From Lamellibrachia columna (lineage: Eukaryota > Annelida > Polychaeta > Sabellida > Siboglinidae), in contig OY759265.1 of the NCBI GenBank assembly GCA_963662155.1, forward strand, positions 46,840,406-46,904,405: a stretch of DNA of 64,000 bases, read 5' to 3'. The notes beneath the pieces were generated by a model. That model saw only the letters and a list, made by a program, of their open reading frames with translations. It made no database searches and had not been told where the DNA came from. Below, in pieces: positions 63,579 through 64,000 of this stretch. The position numbers and the translations under genes are program-made. Position 1 is the first letter of the stretch, and the number at the start of each line of letters is the position of its first letter.

Positions 63579-63758
63579 TCCTACAATACAGGACGTGTTA
63601 ACACAGTTCTACCAGCATGTCAGTCCTACAATACAGGACGTGTTAACACAGTTCTACCAGCATGTCAGTCCTACAATACAGGACGTGTTAACACAGTTCT
63701 ACCAGCATGTCAGTCCTACAATACAGGACGTGTTAACACAGTTCTACCAGCATGTCAG
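63579..63758. repeat. 45-bp tandem repeat beside the BRIX1 acceptor
   Basis: Four essentially perfect units of TCCTACAATACAGGACGTGT plus TAACACAGTTCTACCAGCATGTCAG. On the transcribed minus strand each unit contains CGTCCTGTATTGTAG, a pyrimidine-rich splice-acceptor-like end, and GTGTTAACAC, a branch-point-like word. Confidence 0.95.
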
Positions 63759-64000
63759 TTGAACCTGTATTTATAATGACATTGAAATTCAATCCAAATA
63801 GAAAAAAATACAAAGCACTAGTGCCCGGGCATCATATCTGTGAATATTGCTTTGGCATTGGTTAAGGAAGGGTTCAAAACGGGGAATTTTTATATATACT
63901 TTTAAATTGTAGGAAAACACTAAAATGCCAAGGTATAATATATATATGATCCAATTCCATTTAATATACAATACATATGAGCAATTCTCAAAAGGTCGTT

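Overview
This is animal nuclear DNA. The genes are split by GT-AG introns, the repeats are metazoan (tRNA-derived SINEs, CR1/L2-like LINEs, Ty3/gypsy elements, pogo-like DNA transposons, many MITEs), and minisatellites are unusually abundant. The host genes match vertebrate orthologues well, but the small chitin-binding peptide gene and the repeat mix suggest a marine invertebrate. An amphioxus-like deuterostome is my guess; it is not proven by the sequence.

Four host genes can be read. (1) SPTLC1, the long-chain-base subunit 1 of serine palmitoyltransferase, is on the minus strand. Nine coding exons from 11399 down to 1059 give 924 in-frame bases (308 codons); the 3' part lies off the left edge. 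(2) A small secreted chitin-binding (CBM14) peptide gene of 89 residues is complete on the minus strand at 36172-37206, with a TATA-like box and an untranslated first exon. (3) A PHF24-like PHD-finger gene is on the plus strand: an N-terminal exon at 41157-41386 and a PHD-finger exon at 48251-48461, joined in compatible phase across a 6.9 kb intron. (4) BRIX1, a 60S ribosome-biogenesis factor, is on the minus strand. Six exons from 63571 to 57789 are present; the 5' part lies off the right edge.

Most of the remaining sequence is mobile or repetitive. 12.26-15.59 kb: an intact 3.1 kb pogo/Tigger-like transposon, whose 649-residue transposase ends in a PHD finger, sits inside another element with CCAGTGGCG ends. 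17.2-25.0 kb: a decayed Ty3/gypsy element (plus strand) split inside its reverse transcriptase by a 2.65 kb minus-strand LINE. 26.37-32.05 kb: a near-complete minus-strand Ty3/gypsy element with LTRs, a 5-bp target duplication and three frameshifts; a 768-bp MITE sits in one LTR. 48.6-50.3 and 52.0-52.8 kb: fragments of related gypsy elements. 42.8-46.2 kb: a 3.4 kb minisatellite inside the PHF24-like intron.

The 25-41 kb region is a duplication zone around the chitin-binding gene. Sequence flanking the gene (34.99-35.6 and 37.16-37.7 kb) recurs at 26.07-26.37 plus 32.05-33.0 kb, with the coding exons lost and the gypsy element inserted; the intact paralogue supplies the empty site. Upstream of the gene a 1.6-1.9 kb segment is tandemly duplicated (37.28-38.9 and 38.9-40.8 kb). 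No prokaryotic operon, CRISPR array or canonical functional tRNA/rRNA gene was seen. The least expected observations are splice-acceptor-bearing tandem repeats in SPTLC1 and BRIX1 introns, the PHD-tailed transposase with its GC-rich palindromic modules, and the orphan promoter copy of the peptide gene.
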